Counted from the stretch's first letter, positions 1 through 13,498 are shown. The stretch is 64,000 nt of DNA from Schistosoma haematobium (GCF_000699445.3 NC_067196.1:25003116-25067115), one strand, 5' to 3'. Made by a program: numbers and translations. Notes: generated by a model from the sequence alone, not told the origin.

Positions 1-1794
1 ATGATTAAATTTCTCCTAGTTTTAAAATACAGAATTAGATTTCATTTTGAATATATCTTCATTGTTTAGCAAACTTTAAACAAAATCATTAAAATCCTTT
101 CTGGTTGATATAAACACTATACAATTACCATTTCATTGGAAAACTAGACCACAAAATATGAAAATCCATAAATAACATTCTAAAAAACTAATAATAATAT
201 TAACTACTTATCTACGGTCATAACAAGTCACGTTCTGACTATTTTTGTTCTTTTCTGACGAACTTTGAAATGAAATTCAAATGTTAACAGTCCATTTATA
301 TATATGTATATACTGACTCACATTGGAATCGTCATATTCTAATTGTAGTGTGGTAAATATAATTCGCTGCAGTTTATCGATTAACCACACGTATAAACAT
401 GTTTATTGTAGTCAAGAAATCACATAGAAAATTTAAATCTTCAGTTTCCAATAGATCTGACCACACTTTTCGTGTCTATAATAAACGTAATCTCTACAGA
501 ACGATTGATGTAGTTGATGATTGTGTAAAAAGAGAAATTTCATACTTTTTCTTTCGTATTATTATTATTCTTGATAATGTTATAATGATTTTAAAGGGAT
601 TTTGTTTTATAGTTTAAAAAGAAAGAAGAAAAATCCTTCATCACAAAATGATGATTGATACAAATCTGTTACTCGTGAATAACAAATAGAAGGTTTTGAA
701 TTGAGACAATATGATTTACACTGAAGTTATCAAGTTAGTTTACTAATAAGTTGTATTTTAATTATATATTCTCATATGATTCACATTAACTAATGGTGTA
801 ACAGTCATAACAATAATTGGAAGCTTGTAAATATTTGAATAAATGATTCATATTATCATATGCCTTCTAATATACTATTCAGTCTTGATATACTTTATGA
901 GTGGTAAGTCCTTCGAAAATTCTCTAATCTCAGTATTCCATTATTAATATTCTTGAATTATCGATTCTGACCTCAACATTTGATAAACTAAATTTTAACT
1001 CGTGATACAGCGTGATTTATCCTAGAGAATTATACACGTTCTTTGTACAGAACAACATTGTACTTTAGTCGTAACTTGAGAAAGCCCATAACTTTAAATG
1101 ATTACTGTTTTCAACCGTCTTAAACTTATCATTTATTATAGGAATTGAATATTTCATATAAAAATAACAATTACAATGTCGAATATAACTATTCAATAAG
1201 TTGGTCAATAGTTCTATTTTCTGAAATCTCTTCAGGTAAGGTTTAAGGAATTTAGTTTCATGAGTAGCTTATCATTTTAATCGCTTTAACTAATCCCGTA
1301 TCTTATTAAATTTATAGTTTCCTCATAATATAAAATAATTAAATAATGTTAGTTAGAAGAAGTAACCATAATCTTATGATGTATTAGGTGTATATAAAGG
1401 TCATGAACTCTAAGGTTTAAACAAAGCTTGGAGCGTTAAAAAGAAATACAGTGAATTACTCTTTTCACAGAGAAAAAAAAGCGGTTATTCACATTACAAA
1501 CTTAATGAATCTCATAAACTAGTCACGTACAACTATTGACTAAGAAAGATGAAATCTTTTGTCAAATGAAAGTAATCCGCACAGTTTATAGGTTATCAAT
1601 GAATTATTCAAAATAGATAAATATCATCTTTAAAATAGAATCCAGAATATGATATTTATTGTTGTGTTTACGACTAATTGAGAAAAAACTATAACTATAT
1701 GTATTTTATGAACGTAATTAATTTTGTAAATTATGTAAAAATGATAATGAAAACCTCTTGTTAAACTTGAATTCATTACCATGGATTTATAGTC
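1..1794. other. AT-rich DNA, nothing recognised
   Basis: Both strands show only short, stop-ridden frames and no repeat I can name. Confidence 0.6.
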
Positions 1795-2280
1795 TGAAAT
1801 ACAGTTGGTGGTCAGTCAGCTACAACGTAGAAATAGGCACATATATGCATCGATCCAAGTTGTCACACCTCATAATCACAACAACATGAACACCAAATTC
1901 ATAGAAGTAGTTACTTCGATGATAGTAATATGTAAAAGAAATATTTCATATAAGGATATAATGCAGGAAGAAAGGATTAGAAAGAAAGCTATAAAGTAAT
2001 CTTAATCTCACAGTTTAAGGAAAGACAAATAGTGTATATACCCACGCTATTGTGATCGATTCTGAGCCATGTCACCAAGAGTCTGCAACCATTGGTTACG
2101 ATAGTCGTGTAGGCCCCAATCAAGTAGTCTGCGTCTACCAACATGGCTAAGACTAGAAGTTAGTGACTTTAAAAACTGATGTCACGTTTTGGTTTGGCCG
2201 CCCCTAACTTTCTTACAGCCGTCTCCAACACTAGTCAGCATTGTGCGTCGTGGTAATCTGTGTTCAGTGTGTGATAAAAT
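1795..2280 (-). mobile_element. 3'-end fragment of the second non-LTR family
   Basis: Matches the 3' end of the 32-kb element on the same strand. Shared landmarks are TGGTCAGTCAG near 1810, CGATCCAAGTTG near 1852, GATTCTGAGCCATGTCA near 2060, the ACCAACATGG segment near 2138 and GGTTTGGCCGCCCCTAAC near 2192. Diverged, with no usable frame. Confidence 0.7.
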
Positions 2281-2564
2281 ATCTTAAATAATATTCTACG
2301 GAATATAACTATCATTTTTAAATCTTAGTCCTACAAAGTGGAGAAATTACAGTTGGTATAACTGTACATGAGTTTATTTTGTGTAACGATAAGTCTAAGG
2401 AACAAATTATGATTATTTTTTTCATCGATAGGGATTGGAAGCAAATTCAAGCAGTTGCTAAAGTTGTTTAGTGATTAGATAAAAAACTACACACAGTTTT
2501 CGTGCTATTAGGTACTCGTCAACAAAGTGTACCTATGGTTCTGAGGGAATCGGTGGTCTTTAGC

Positions 2565-2700
2565 TGATTCGGTCCTGTGTTACCAGGTTCGCGTCCTGGA
2601 GTGACCATCAAATGCGGGATACAGGTACATCCAGTTGAAGTATCTCACAACGAAGGAAACGCGCATTCTGAATTACTCTGCTACGTACCAACCATCGATG
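2565..2700 (+). mobile_element. Degenerate Smα-type SINE (family 1)
   Basis: It keeps an altered B box (GGTTCGCGTCC, 2587-2597), GGGATACAGGTACATCCAG and GGAAACGCGCAT. The core CTGA.GA is lost (CCAGTTGAAG), so it is a dead ribozyme. Confidence 0.65.
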
Positions 2701-2864
2701 TTTATAATCAAATATTATGTCTATTGTGAAGATGATATAACAGCTGGGAGTCAGTGTGTAATGATGAATATGGAACACTTATTCATGAATTGTTATTCGA
2801 CAAATTATTCTTATCAATATGATGATTTGTGGAGATTGTAGTATTTTCATAGCTGAATTCACGA

Positions 2865-2935
2865 GTCCCATACTGAAACGTAATGGCAGTCCAGTGCTTC
2901 CAGATTTTCAATGATGATCTAGTTTAGATTAATTC
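2865..2935 (+). mobile_element. Family 2 SINE fragment
   Basis: ACGAGTCCCATACTGAAACG followed by GGCAGTCCAGTGCTTCCAG and a TTTTCAATGATGATCTAG tail corresponds to the 3' half of the family 2 element. The ribozyme core is degraded. Confidence 0.6.
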
Positions 2936-3919
2936 ATAAATTCAACTGTGAAAATTATTCTTCATTATATTTTATTATATATTTCATTTTTTTTTCTATA
3001 TACGCAAATACTTTCCTTAGTTTGATAAAAGCAGGTTGATGATACTGTATTTTGATATGCATTCAGTAAAGATTTATGAGCGGTTGTCATTTGACTAATC
3101 ACATTAATGAAGATCGATCGATAGTCAGTTCTCAAGATTCATATATGCCTACATAAATGCACATGCACATAATAAGTAGTTTCTCATTATGATAAACAGA
3201 TCATACGGTTTCTTCGGTATGCCTATCAGAATATTCATTTTGATTTATTGTGTGATATTGAGTAAAGTTTTTAAGTGTATTAATTATAAATTTAGTAGTC
3301 TGTTTATACAGCAATAGATGCTTGTCATATTACTGGAGACGACTAATTCACATTTACTGACTAGAAATTCTCATCGATTGTCATTCTGGTGTATGATTTA
3401 GTATTACATATAACCAGTCAGTCCTAAAAGAATCGTGTCATGTAAGAAAAATATATTCAATCAATCTGTAATTGTATTTTGAATGAGTTGAGAAAGAAAC
3501 CACATTTTTACACTGATCGAACTAACAATATAGACTACTGATAGTTGAAGATGATCGATGACTATGAATATACCGAAGGCTTTAAATGCAAGGATATTAT
3601 TTCATACATCATATATTGTTATTATTGTTAGTAATTAAAGAGGCTTTACCCGATTCGCAAATGTTAGAAATGCTAAATCTAAACATATAGAAAGAGTATT
3701 TGTTAAACATTATATTTTCTTAAATTGAACATCATTTCCTTACTTTATGGTTTATTATTACTATAACTATAGACCGAACTTCTAAAGTATCTTAATGAAG
3801 GTATAAATTCAATTTCACACCATTTTTATCCGTTGCCTATGAATATTATTCAGTTTTGTTTTTTAATGACAAGAAAAAAACCAAAAGAGTTTTGCTATGT
3901 TGATGTAAAACTCCGCTTG
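2936..3919. other. AT-rich DNA, nothing recognised
   Basis: Spacer between the SINE remnants and the left inverted arm. No coding or RNA signal seen. Confidence 0.6.
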
Positions 3920-5605
3920 TAGCTATTCTAGGGTTACTGCCGCTCCCAAAACAAAGTAAAGAAAGAAGGTTGAGCATGAGATCAGCATCCCCATCACGTA
4001 CAAAACAAGATTGCTAAAAAAACACTAAACAGAATTGACAAATTCAATCATTTAAACTCGTCAACATCATCCCCAGTTCATAAGACGGACTACAGTGCAC
4101 AGTGGTGCAGGCAGCACAAATGACAGACACATTCTGAGTGAGGACCGGAGTCAGACAACACTCTCTACTCTCTCCTTTCTCCCTCTTCTGGTGGTCGACT
4201 GGATTATGAAGACTTCCACATCTGACGGGAAGAGTGAGATACAATAGACAGATTGAATGTAACTAGACGGTTTGAACTTCACAGATGATCTAGCTCTACC
4301 ACCCAATACACACCAACGAATGCAGAGCAAGACAACCAGTGTAGCAGCAGTCTCTGCATCACTAGGCTTCAGCATTCACATAGGTAAAGCCATGATCCTC
4401 AAATACAACACTGAGAACACCAACACAATCACACTTGGTGGAGAAACTCTCGAACAGGTGAATACATTCACGTGTCTGGAAAGCATCATCGATGAACATG
4501 GAGGAACTGATGCAGATGTATATGTGAGGATTTACAATGTTAGGACAATATTCACACAGTTGAAGAACATATGGAACTCGAAACAACTGTCAACCAATAT
4601 CAATGTCAAAATTTTCAATATGAACGTCAAGACAGATAGTTCCATTGTACTCAGCTCAATCTTGGAGAACTACTACAACCATCATCATCATCATCATCTT
4701 CATCAAAACAGTACAAACATTTATAAACAATTGTCTATGTGAGGTACTGAATTTCCGTTGATCGGATACCACCAATAATAGATTACTGTGTGTGTGAGTG
4801 AGAGAGAGAGAGAGAGAGAGAGAGCAGATCAGTTTCGAAATGAAGAGGAAATTAGGAAAGATGATGTAAGTGGATAGGACATATATTGAGGAAATCACCA
4901 AACTACATCACGAGGTAGGTTGTAACTCGGAGTCTATCATGGGAATGGAAAACTGGAAGACCGAAGAACATACTGCGTCGATGATTAGAGGCATATATGA
5001 AAAGGATGAATAGGAACTGGCAACTAGTTGAAAGGATTGCTCAGTACAGTGTTGGATGGAGAATCCTGGTGGGCGGCTTGTAGTATTGGTTAGTGTGTTA
5101 AGCCCATATAACTTATTCTAGCTTCTGGACAGGCCAATTTATTCATTGTTCTTGAGTCACGTTTTGACCTTGTAAATTATTTACTTATCAACCTTGACTG
5201 TTTTTTATGTGAGCTTATGTGTTTGTAAATCTTATCTTACTCATCACATGTCTGTAGCTTATTTTCGTGTGACTATAAATATCGATTAACGCTTAATCAA
5301 ATGGGGTTGACTCACATGACTTCTCCACTGCGCTCCGTATCGTTTCACTCTCTCTTCTTCGGTTCATTCATTGAGACTCTTTAATTGTCTGTTCCGATCA
5401 CCGAGTGTACAAAATATACGTATTCAAACATCCGTTCACATATTTGACTTATTACATTCCGTTATACATTAACTCGAGTTAATTCGATGATTTTATACGA
5501 GGATTGATGATATGTATATTTCGATAACAATTAATCATACGATCTAATAGGAAACAAATATCGGGTCACTGAAGGCCTATGCATCTTCATGAGGGTTAAC
5601 AGATG
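3920..5605 (+). mobile_element. Non-LTR retrotransposon 3' fragment, left arm of an inverted pair, with insertion
   Basis: Degenerate end of a schistosome reverse-transcriptase element. Traces of VVDWIMKT (about 4191-4215) lead into an FTDD version of the catalytic (F/Y)ADD box near 4276, then the open frame 4272-4742 with the IIDEHGG and [12 protein letters not shown] segments typical of this family. Beyond it the frame is broken by a CAT-derived polyhistidine tract and a GA microsatellite (about 4798-4824), and the C-terminal part is out of frame. The first 120 bp or so run in the opposite orientation to the copy at 30 kb. The 3' end is split by foreign sequence at 5080-5573 and resumes at 5574. 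Not functional. Confidence 0.8.
5080..5573. mobile_element. 494-bp insertion inside the left retrotransposon arm
   Basis: The element breaks off at GGGCGGCTT and resumes at GGCCTATGC, where the 30-kb copy is continuous and the right inverted arm shows no such insert. No coding frame. It has a TATAAATA near 5274 and some LTR-like flavour, but TG...CA ends and a clean target duplication could not be fixed. It might be a solo LTR or another short element. Confidence 0.55.
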
Positions 5606-5941
5606 TATGCAGTTACTGATAAGGACTGAGATAATAATTACTGTTAAGCTTATTTAAGACATTTTCATAAGTTTTACGGTTCAGATTTATTAGTTAATTT
5701 CTTATTGATAAGTGTCTTATAATACAGTAATAATGGTTAAATATAAATGAAAATTAATAAAGTATTGACTAACAAATCTAAAACTTGACAGATCTAATCA
5801 TTTTCGTCATTAAAAACTTGGATTTATTATTTGAAAAGAAAAATATAAATTTACTATTATCATGTTTTCAGTAGCTTTCTCTATTCATGATGAAATTATT
5901 TCATAATTACAATAAATATTTAAAATGAAATAGTTTCTCTA

Positions 5942-6290
5942 TTAAGCAAAGATGGATAGTGGCTAGCAGTGGAATCCAGGACGCTCGTTTCATCCTATCG
6001 CGAAGAGTTTTGAAGCGAACGGTACTGGGTTCGAGTCCCGGCGTGAACATCAACTCTGGGACACAGGTACACCCAGCTGACGAGTCCCAAATAGGACGAA
6101 ACGCGCGTCGTGGATTCCACTACTAGCCACTATCCATCTTTGCTTAAAAAGCTTGTGACTTAAGGCCATATTGAGGCAATCCGCACAGGATGCACATATG
6201 CCAACGTGAGACCGATCAATTGCAGTCCTAAATAACAAAAGGAAGATACGAGTAAAACAACACCAGGTGAGTTTCTTTAATAATTATCAA
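5942..6290 (+). mobile_element. Smα-type hammerhead SINE (family 1), fullest copy
   Basis: It contains a pol III B box GGTTCGAGTCC (6028-6038), a hammerhead ribozyme (6070-6120) and the family's 3' part ending near TAAAACAACACC (6253). Its left end (5942-5998) is an inverted copy of the ribozyme's 3' half and trailer, so 5942-5998 and 6090-6150 form a palindrome of about 55 bp arms. Similar layouts are seen at 53.5 and 54.5 kb. Confidence 0.85.
6070..6120 (+). ncRNA. Hammerhead ribozyme, family 1
   Basis: Core CTGACGA (6077-6083) and GAAA (6098-6101) are intact. Stem II is GTCC/GGAC (6084-6097 region), and the very short helix III is the palindrome ACGCGCGT. The cleavage triplet GTC ends at 6109. 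Stem I pairs CCA with TGG but has a G-G mismatch at the closing position (76 versus 110), where relatives have C. That could weaken activity. Confidence 0.85.
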
Positions 6291-9200
6291 TGGTAAGACA
6301 GATATGTTTTTAGTTAGACAATAAATTTCTTCAATGAACAAAATCAGTCAGTAGAACATTTGGAAGTAGAACTTAGTGAATTGTAGGATTTTCTCTGTTT
6401 TACTGTCCTTTGACAGTAAGCTTTTTTACCATAGAATATTATAAATCTCATGATGACTACAATACAACAGAGCCTATTTGCTTACAATTATAACTCCAGT
6501 CAACTCGGTTTAACATAACCACTATTAATAAGTAATCAAACGTCCTTAATCATTACTTGGCCAGTATCATGGATTGACTGATGTTAATAAATTTGAATTA
6601 TTATAAAAGAGGAATTTAACTACATATCTCATTATACATATAGGACGAATTTGTAGCCTTAATGGTATGATCAAAGAATTAAACCTTCTAAGAAAATTGT
6701 TTGTTTTAAAAATGGATGAAGTCCGAGATTCATTAACAAAAGCACGAAACAAAAAAATTCAGAAGTATCAATAGCCTCTGTACTGAAAGAAAACGCTTAA
6801 CATAACACATCGATTTCAAAGAGGACGAAGCAATATACTTCTTGAAAAGAAGGTATCATAACTTCCTCAAAAGAATGTTTTTCATGGAAACCTTAAGGTT
6901 AGTATTCTTCAGCCTTCTAGTGTACAAAATTAGCTTAAAGAACGAGCTCACCGAATTGACAATTTGTCAGTTCACCTTCACAGAATAAATTATACTCTTT
7001 TTTAATCTGAATTGGTTGAAGTGGTCTCATGGAGATAGCTTTAATTTACAGATTGTATTCATCACACAATCATCTCAATTAAGGTACTATTAGAAAAAGA
7101 ACCATACAACAATCAACTCACACTTCATTCTAGTATGGCAATTATCAACCTACCAATTAAACCGATATCCACAAAACTCCATCATTCAAACTATCACGGT
7201 CAACTCACTAATGATTTATTTCATGATTCTCTCCAAGTCTCAATGAGAATTCGTGACTGACCGAGTTCAGATATGTTACATGTGAAACACTCATCACCAA
7301 TTACATTGGATAACGATCAAACGATATTGTCAAAGTGATTGAGATTTCGATTGTAGCATTGAGTGCTGACGCAGTAGTTCAAACAATTCATTGATTGATA
7401 TGCGATGTGAATGTTGTGTATTGTATTGGATCAGTGTTGAGGTTATTTGCACGCTCTACTGAATAGTCTCAAAGTGGTACGAATCATGTGTGTAATGTTT
7501 TCTGATTTTCAGTGGTACATCAACTGAGATCAATCTATGGTGAATACATCTTGCGTGTTTGAATTATACTAAGTACTGAACTAACTACTGGTCAAAAAAC
7601 TTGAATATTTGAGATGGATTGAATATAAGACCTAGAATATATACCTCTGAACCTTCTTCGGAAGTATATCAGTTCAAACTGTCAAATTTCACACATGTAC
7701 AGGAAGAAAGAATACAATAAATGTTATGTAGTTCCTGGAAACTTGTTCAGTGTATACAGTGTAACTGACTGAGTGGATTTATATTGTTATTATTGTTGTC
7801 TTTTAATTCAGTACATCTGTATTTAAAGACAAACTTGTATAGTATATCTTGTAATTAATCTCACAAATTAATTCGTTTCTTTTTCAAGTATATCATTGAA
7901 AATCACTTCATTTCTATCTAGCAAACTCTCAGCAGGTGGATTCATTTAGATTATAAGGTCTAGTTCTGTTTATCATTTTGATTTAGTGTAGATTATGTAC
8001 ACATTTTCTAATTACATAATTAGTAACGCTGAACAACATGAAGAACACAGAAGAAGTACACCAATCACATGAGTACTAGTATACGTGTGGAATCAATATG
8101 TACATGTACAATAATTACATAAAGGTAGTCACATGCAGGTAATATACACTTATATCATGTTTAACAGAATGCATTTTATGAATAGCAGAATGTTCTACCT
8201 CAGTTACGAAATGCAAACAAATAAAATTTACTGTTGTACATTCAATAATGTCACTATTCAATAGATAATTTAAATTACTAAATTAAATTATACGATCACT
8301 ACTAATAGACTATATTCAATAATATAAAGATATAGTTATTTTATATTATTGATCCGATCAAATTGTATAGAATAATATTAACAAAAGTTTGAGATGAGTT
8401 ATAGTTGATTCAAAATTAAAACTAAGTTACTGATTTTAAGGGATTTGTGAAGTTTCTTGCATACTTTTGAAGGTAATTTTAATCACTAACCATACCTCAG
8501 CTAAAAAGCTATCGATGATCAGAAAGCACTGGAAAGATCTTTTGTCCAGAATCATTTCACTTGATAATAATTATATTTCAAGCTGGATTTCCTGATTTCC
8601 TTGATCTGTGAAGCTAATCGAATTACGAATGAGAAAATAACTGATATTCATACATTGTTTGACCAGTGGACTTGAATGAAAATGACCATGTTTTTTTAAA
8701 AAAAAAATCTAAATTTAACTGTGTTAAGTGTGTGCTGTTGATAAGGTGGGTTCAAAAATTTGGCGATAAGCCTAGCCAATACTCTTTGATTCTCGACGAT
8801 TAATTATATGACTTTTATCTGTAAATCATGTAAAATTTCACATAACCATTTATGTAATTAGACTGAATGTTTCTTTTCGAATTACATACATTTACATGAA
8901 TTGTAACTATGCATGAAAATAATAAGGAGACGCTTAAGTAAATATTTAAAACAGTTAGCCTTTTTTTTAGAAAAAAGTTTAGTTAATGCAGGTAAAAAAA
9001 CAAAAATTTATCAGATAAATTTTGTCTTTACATATTAGTTCTCTAAATAAGTTACTTTCATTTCTAAGTAATATACTTGGTACTGCTGAATAAGAACATG
9101 GATATTTGCTTGAATTCATAAGATTTAAATTTCTATTCAGACTAATTCATATCATACAGAAGTTTGTTTTGGCTCATATGTTAATTAATATACCTCAATA
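6291..9200. other. Spacer between the inverted retrotransposon arms
   Basis: AT-rich, with one old repeat (7260-7560). No homology between its two ends was seen, so the inverted pair does not extend inward. Confidence 0.6.
7260..7560 (+). repeat. Old dispersed repeat related to 13.1-13.4 kb
   Basis: Shared landmarks are GAGGTTATTTGCACG...CTGAATAGTC and GATTTTCAGTGGTACATCAA followed by CTGAGATCAA. Too diverged for boundaries. Confidence 0.4.
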
Positions 9201-9496
9201 TTACTAACTTGCTTACGCCTGTTAACCCTCATGAAGTGGCATAAGACGCCCATTGGAATTCGCCATCCAACACTGTACTGAGCAATCCTTTCAACTAGTT
9301 GTCAGTTCCTATTCATCCTTTTCATATATGCCTCTAATCATCGACGCAGTATGTTCTTCGGTCTTCCAGTTTTCCATTCCCATGATAGACTCCGAGTTAC
9401 AACCTACCTCGTGATGTAGTTTGGTGATTTCCTCAATATATGTCCTATCCACTTACATCATCTTTCCTAATTTCCTCTTCATTTCGAAACTGATCT

Positions 9497-9543
<47 letters not shown>

Positions 9544-10413
9544 GTAATCTATTATTGGTGGTATCCGATCAACGGAAATTCAGTACCTCACATAGACAAT
9601 TGTTTATAAATGTTTGTACTGTTTTGATGAAGATGATGATGATGATGATGATGGTTGTAGTAGTTCTCCAAGATTGAGCTGAGTACAATGGAACTATCTG
9701 TCTTGACGTTCATATTGAAAATTTTGACATTGATATTGGTTGACAGTTGTTTCGAGTTCCATATGTTCTTCAACTGTGTGAATATTGTCCTAACATTGTA
9801 AATCCTCACATATACATCTGCATCAGTTCCTCCATGTTCATCGATGATGCTTTCCAGACACGTGAATGTATTCACCTGTTCGAGAGTTTCTCCACCAAGT
9901 GTGATTGTGTTGGTGTTCTCAGTGTTGTATTTGAGGATCATGGCTTTACCTATGTGAATGCTGAAGCCTAGTGATGCAGAGACTGCTGCTACACTGGTTG
10001 TCTTGCTCTGCATTCGTTGGTGTGTATTGGGTGGTAGAGCTAGATCATCTGTGAAGTTCAAACCGTCTAGTTACATTCAATCTGTCTATTGTATCTCACT
10101 CTTCCCGTCAGATGTGGAAGTCTTCATAATCCAGTCGACCACCAGAAGAGGGAGAAAGGAGAGAGTAGAGAGTGTTGTCTGACTCCGGTCCTCACTCAGA
10201 ATGTGTCTGTCATTTGTGCTGCCTGCACCACTGTGCACTGTAGTCCGTCTTATGAACTGGGGATGATGTTGACGAGTTTAAATGATTGAATTTGTCAATT
10301 CTGTTTAGTGTTTTTTTAGCAATCTTGTTTTGTACGTGATGGGGATGCTGATCTCATGCTCAACCTTCTTTCTTTACTTTGTTTTGGGAGCGGCAGTAAC
10401 CCTCGAACTGCTA
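9201..10413 (-). mobile_element. Non-LTR retrotransposon 3' fragment, right arm of the inverted pair
   Basis: This is nearly identical to the left arm but on the opposite strand. The translated segments differ only by one extra His in the polyhistidine tract. It keeps the element's 3' end (GGCGTAAGCAAG on the minus strand near 9210-9220) without the insertion. The microsatellite is longer here, (CT)n then (CA)n at about 9498-9541. It shares the left arm's FTDD box, broken C-terminal frame and flipped 5' segment. Confidence 0.8.
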
Positions 10414-13119
10414 TATATGGATTTTTGTCTAGTTACAGAACTGTGTATTTTATAACTTTCACCATATAAATACGTTAATAGTCCCACTTTTCTTCTATTT
10501 AGTAGTATATATATAATTGTTTGAAATAATAAGTGTTACTGATTCAGTAAAGGAATTGAAATTTCTGATAAATAGGAATAAGTCAATTTTACTGCATTTC
10601 ACTTTATACTACTAATCAACTTATATTCATTATGGAATTTTCTAGTTTCTAGTTTTCTTTATCTATGTATATGTTTACTAATGTCTTGTCAGCTGAATAA
10701 GTATTATTGATTAGATGCACTGCTGAAATTGTCCTTACACAGACAAAGCTTTATTATTATACAACTGGTAAAGAATAGAAGTGGTATCATTCGGTATTTA
10801 ATTTACAAAAGAATATCTGATAACTAGCTCTTTACTGTAAAGAACAAAAAAGATACTTTTATGAAATTAACAAAGTACTAATAAAGAAAAGCTAACTTAT
10901 ACTACTGTTTCAGATTAATCAATTTTATATTAAATCGACTAAGATGGTTGATGGAAATTATAAATTTGAGGATGATCGTCTCAAACTATAAGTTGACATT
11001 ATCTATATATTTATTCAATATTTAAGTATGTTTAACAACTGTGTCACTGTGCTTTAGAGATTTTTAGACAACATGATTTGTGTGTTGGCTATGAAAATGC
11101 ACAAGGATTGAAACAGAAGCAAATAGTTTTCTTAATGGAAAACGTCTTATACCTTTGACCTGAAGATTTAATCCATTGGGCAATAGAAAGTCAATAAATG
11201 ACCCAATGCAGTATTAGCCATTTAATAAACCTTTTAATGATCTTGAATGTCATGCATTACTGTTTAGTAATCATTATTTCTTCAACTGCATCAGTGGATG
11301 CACTGTACTCTTATCTTATCTTCTTTTATTGGGAATATCCACGTTATGTGGAGATAGTGTGTAGGACCCTCCATGAAAACATTTTGAGTATGAGACTGTT
11401 TGAGAGGACTTCAGGAGAGAGATTGAACTCCTTCACCCATTCAAGAGAATTGTGGGACATTTACGCGCACTACAAATTTATATTCGTTTTAGACATGGGA
11501 GTAAGTTATCTTTTTAGTGACAAGATGTCACATACACATTCGACTTTTAAATTTCAGTTAGTTTGACTTCAGGTATTATTCAATACACAAACAATGGCAA
11601 ATCCTCTTATGAACGATGAAACTCTTTAATTTATGTTTTAAGCCAGTATATCAATCCTAAAGGAAGTTTTTATCAAGTATTTGTGACTGTCGCCAAACAA
11701 ATGAACTGGACACAAGTATTTCAGTCATTTTAATATGGTCATATATTTCAAACATTTTCAAAAATAATCAAAACCTATTAGCAATGGTTCTAACTCATAA
11801 ACAGATCATTGTTGGGCTCCTAATTTTAATCTACATAGGGAATTATGTTAGTAATTCAAATTAGAATGAAAAGAATTCAGAAAATAATTTATAATTCTTT
11901 GAATTCATTTGTTATAATAGTTGAAGGGCAATTCTATACAAGAGCATGTATACCATGATTTGTCTGTAACTTGAAAACCTCAGTAAAAGTTTAGATATCA
12001 ATCTTGTAACAGATAAATCATCATAAATTTACTGGCTACTTTACAATTCAGTTCACTGAAGATCACTATTTATTTCCGTATATCAAATTAACCGACCAGT
12101 TTAATATTTAAAATGTTAAGCTTTGTGTAGATATATCATTCAGAAATTTTATGCAATTGGTTCCCTTTTATACATTTCATTAATATTATATATCATTTAG
12201 ATTGTAATTGTTCTTCCCGCTTCATTTTGCTTGTCAGTGAAAATGAATATAGAATGGACATAGTATTTCATACCTATTGTAGTATGTACATAAATATTTA
12301 TCAAGTTATTTTGTAATGCTGAATATTGACAAGCCTTTTTTAGTATGCGCAAGAGTTCTCCATCATAAACTAATTCAGTGTATGATGTATTTGGTTGTTA
12401 GAAAGTGTCATGAAATAATCTCTAAAACTAGATATGTTTCTTTTCATTTATTCACTAGATCTGTCTGTAATATAAATCAAAATAAATTTCACTTTCTCTT
12501 CATAAGATATAAATTACTATTCAAGTCACTAATCAATAATCAGATCGTTTTATACCAGGAAACTTATTCGCTTAGTTCTAATCACATTCATATTATTATT
12601 TCTTACGATTGTTAGGGTACACTGAGTATCAGAGAGTAAAAACTTTCAAATATGTGCTGTACAACAATTTGATTGACGGAAGAATTAAAAAATAAATCAA
12701 ATGGATGATGGAACGACTATATTAGAAAATTAAATGTAGAATGTGATTTCATGTGTATGATATTTGTACAACGGAATAATCGGACTAACATTATCTTCAG
12801 ATCAATGTTAGATGTTTTAGTGAAAGAATATGTACTCTTAACAATATATAAAAAAATACAAGTCAGGTAAATACATCCATGTCGGACACAGTGTAATGTA
12901 CCTGGACAACAAAAAATGTTTTTCCCTGATTATAAGTAAAAGAAACCAAGTTCCGAATCATGCAACTAATATATCATAAGGAAAAAAAAATTTCTAAAAG
13001 TTAGCTAAGACTAATGACAATGTTCATTAAAAAAGATGGATAAAAAGAGAGACTTTACTAGTCGTTAATCAAGAACTTAAAATCACTAGTTCGTCTACTA
13101 AGTATTCAACAAAACTCAA
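10414..13119. other. AT-rich DNA, nothing recognised
   Basis: The longest frame (11198-11566, 122 aa) has a hydrophobic start but no family motif, splice partners or repeat support, and is judged accidental. Confidence 0.55.
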
Positions 13120-13370
13120 ATAGCTGTCATAAATATCATTGGATAGTCGTCATATATACCAAGCTTGATTGTAGTTGAAATCGTACCATTGGATGCTGAT
13201 TTAGATGTTCTAATGATTAAGCGTTTGTTGCAACATCTGGTTTAGACCGTTAGTGAAGTTATTTGCATGGATTGTTGAATAGTCCTATATCAAGAGGATT
13301 AAGTGTTCAATCCTCTTTGATTTTCAGTTGTACCTTAGCTGAGATAATGTTATTACTAATACTATATACC
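13120..13370 (+). repeat. Old tRNA-like dispersed repeat
   Basis: It has an A-box-like TTCTAATGATTAAGCG and shares GAAGTTATTTGCATGG...TTGAATAGTC and GATTTTCAGTTGTACC...GCTGAGAT with the stretch at 7260-7560. It looks like a decayed SINE of a third kind; no ribozyme core is visible. Confidence 0.45.
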
Positions 13371-13498
13371 AATTAAACCAATCTCAGTAAAATTTAAGTA
13401 TTTAAAAATTATATTACCTAGCTGAAACACTAATATTTTAGAAGTTATCGTATTCATTAAGATAAGTAAAGGAACTCAATCTGATATTAACATCGTTG

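Noticed and set aside
4272..4742. 156-aa frame with a His6 stretch as a host gene
   Set aside because: It begins at TTG, is the thumb region of a retrotransposon polymerase, and the His run comes from a CAT microsatellite. The same frame recurs in the inverted copy.
4780..4830. GA/GT repeat as a regulatory element
   Set aside because: It is an internal microsatellite of the retrotransposon fragment and differs in length between the two arms.
11198..11566. 122-aa frame with hydrophobic N-terminus
   Set aside because: No motif, no splice partners and no repeat; plausible by chance in this composition.
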